Assembly: GCA_963755695.1 (NCBI GenBank)
Contig: CAVWLB010000009.1
Coordinates: forward strand, 1 to 64,000
DNA: 64,000 nt
Source of the DNA: QHWT01 sp963755695
Lineage (GTDB): Bacteria; Acidobacteriota; Vicinamibacteria; Vicinamibacterales; 2-12-FULL-66-21
Direction of reading: 5' to 3'
Each line of letters begins with the position of its first letter. Positions within the stretch are counted from its first letter, which is position 1. Positions 62,418 to 64,000 of this stretch are shown piece by piece. A program made the position numbers and the translations under genes. The notes under the pieces were generated by a model that saw nothing but the letters and a program-made list of their open reading frames with translations, made no database searches and was not told the origin of the DNA.

Positions 62418-64000
62418 TCACCTCAGGAAGATCCGGCGGTAGCCGCCGGAGATCAGCGCGGCGACGTCCGCAAGAATGACTGTGAGTCGAGTGCCGCACG
62501 GGTACGCGAGGTAGTGCGCCTCCCACACCGGATCGAACTTCTGCTTGTAGGCGCGCAGTCCTTGGAAGTTGTAGACGGCTTCACCGTGCTCGGTACAGCA
62601 ACCGTCCCATGCGGTTCCAGAATGGCGCCACCGGCGAGGTCTGGAACCCCGACAGGGGCGCCATCCCGAGCACGAAGCGATGGTATCCGTCTGCCCTCGC
62701 CCATTGCAGGAGGTGGAGAAAGAGACCCTGCATCACGTCTCGCGGCGCGTCGCGCCTGTAGCGCATCAGATCCACCGATATTTCGATGTGCTGCGATCCG
62801 GGCCACAGATTGGCAAACGCTTCGATGCGACCTTGCCGTTCGAGCACGGCGATTGGAAACCGCGAGAGATACGCTTCGTCGAAGCAGCCCAGTGAGAATC
62901 CCTTCTCTGCTGCCGCTTTCGTCGCGAGCCATTCGTCGGATACCGCGCGCAACTCGCCAAACCGCAGTGCTGCCTCGTGCGGCTGCATCACCCGGAACGT
63001 CACTTCATCGCGCGCGAGCCTGCGCAGCACCTGACGGTGTTGGCTGCTGCGACTGCCGTCCAGGTTGAACGTCGAAAGCTGAACGTGCGCGCATTCACCG
63101 AGTTTGATCAGTGTCAGTCCGAGATCGATGTACCGATGGACGTGCCGAGCCGGCACTTCGTAAAACACGGGAACGCCCCCGAAATCGTCGCATCGCTGCA
63201 GGAACTCACGCGCCGCTGCGGTGCCGCACGCGTCCGGCCCCACCGGGTCGCCAAGCGCGACCCAGCTGCGCCCGTGAACGCCATACATGACGAACGCGCG
63301 CCGGTCATCGTCGAATAGGACTCCCTTGTCGCCGAGGAACACGAGATTGGGGCTGGTGAACGTTTGCGCGGCGACGGCTTGCTCGACGTCGCCCCAATCC
63401 CGGGCGCTGGGCGACGCGATCCGGTATCGCGCCGGCCCGACGAGGCGCGAGAGGCCGAACAGCGCGACCACCACCGCGGCACCAACCGAGGCGCGCAGGA
63501 ATCGAGGGGCGTCACCCTGCAGCTCGAACTGCCACCACAGGTCGTTGGCATACTGCACGTGTTCGTAGGCAAACAGCCCCAGCCAGATCGACGCCGCCAA
63601 CGCGCCGAGCGCGGCGGCAATCCATGCAGGAGAGAGGCGGGCGTCCCGAAACGCGGCGTGCCGCGAAAAGGCCGGCCTCGCTTGCCACAGCCCAATCAGG
63701 ACGAGAGCCAGCAGCGTCGCTTCTTCGTAATCGAAACCTTTCAATAGGGAGGCTGTGATGCCAATCACGATCGCTGCACCAGTCGCGTAGTAGGCGCCAG
63801 CCAGCCGGCGCGAAAGCCCGTGCGAGAGCACGAGCAGCGCCGCGCCGGCGATGCTGCCGATGAAGTGCGAGGCCTCGATCACACCGAGCGGGAAGATGCG
63901 GCCGACGAGTGCCAGCCGGTCCTGAGCGGCAGGAGTGGCACCAGAGAACAACAACATCACGCCGCCAAGGAACGTGACGAACGCCAGAAGCCGCGGGGTG
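62418..64000 (-). CDS. mprF: MprF-like phosphatidylglycerol lysyltransferase family protein, 5' end outside window, one frameshift
   Basis: The protein enters from the right edge and stops at 62418-62420. It has multiple membrane helices (FPLGVIEASHFIGSIAGAAL, ITASLLKGFDYEEATLLALV), then the cytosolic DUF2156 domain with VFLGDKGVLFDDDRRAFVMY and SWVALGDPVGPD, and later LGCFDEAYLSRFPIAVLERQ and FANLWPGSQHIEISVDLMRY. A one-base frame change near 62590 is followed by the proper C-terminus NFQGLRAYKQKFDPVWEAHY and YLAYPCGTRL. MprF transfers an amino acid from tRNA to phosphatidylglycerol and flips the product, changing surface charge and resisting cationic peptides. The phosphatase gene follows within eight bases. 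Confidence 0.88.

Overview
The window is GC-rich DNA with the gene content of an Acidobacteriota genome, probably Vicinamibacteria-like. The evidence for this is an Oar-type TonB receptor with a carboxypeptidase-like N-terminal domain, small secreted proteins with a PDFSGTW motif, a DUF3500 protein, several PQQ-type propeller proteins and a Ser/Thr kinase with TPR repeats. The taxonomic call is inference. The sequence reads as an uncorrected or lightly corrected long-read contig: many conserved genes carry single-base frameshifts, and the left end is folded back on itself.

Layout. 1-4860 is an inverted duplication: 1-2383 is an error-rich reverse copy of 2546-4860, with a 162-base single-copy loop that cuts through a VOC-family gene. 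It is most likely a fold-back artefact, so real sequence probably starts near 2384. 4842-9114 holds a large PAS hybrid histidine kinase with a recently duplicated PAS domain, and a response regulator fused to an anti-sigma-type ATPase. 9540-11669 is a small mobile or decay zone: a truncated Crp/Fnr gene, an integrase-core transposase, a tyrosine recombinase and the tRNA-Asn gene it runs into. 11825-17296 carries a second hybrid kinase, an orphan autotransporter barrel, a DinB-type protein, an OsmC protein and two membrane proteins. 17391-20393 is a housekeeping block (dnaX, ybaB, recR, SRP RNA), followed by a Ser/Thr kinase (20505-22730).

23202-30174 is a copper or heavy-metal module: a possible MerR-type promoter, a leader with a terminator-like hairpin, a Tat-exported multicopper oxidase, and a CusB-like plus CusA-like RND pair. 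30283-39030 has the TonB receptor (one in-frame amber codon), DUF3500, a HupE-like ectodomain with an EF-hand, a GH51 arabinofuranosidase and a basic DUF6496-like peptide. 39139-42562 has two divergent FAD oxidoreductases (one with a Rieske domain) and a YciE-type ferritin-like protein.

The most interesting part is 42786-53252, a gapless run of twelve co-directional genes. In order they encode caa3 cytochrome oxidase subunits II, I and III, a small membrane protein, CtaG, a PQQ alcohol dehydrogenase with a lanthanide-type D-Y-D active site, its XoxJ-like binding protein, a lipoprotein cytochrome c, a GlcG/HbpS-like heme-binding lipoprotein, an Nramp-family carrier with altered metal-site motifs, and two PRC-barrel proteins. 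Read together it looks like a complete periplasmic alcohol-to-oxygen electron chain with its own putative metal transporter in one transcription unit. DUF190 and CrcB genes follow on the opposite strand.

54141-58617 is bounded by inverted copies of a 43-base hairpin element. It contains two heavily frameshifted PQQ-propeller genes and a cytochrome c-helix-hairpin-helix protein. The right end has an aldo/keto reductase, a zinc alcohol dehydrogenase, a cupin, a membrane-anchored SpoIIE-type phosphatase and an MprF-like protein that runs off the window. Several intergenic gaps contain short-word repeats that fold into long hairpins.
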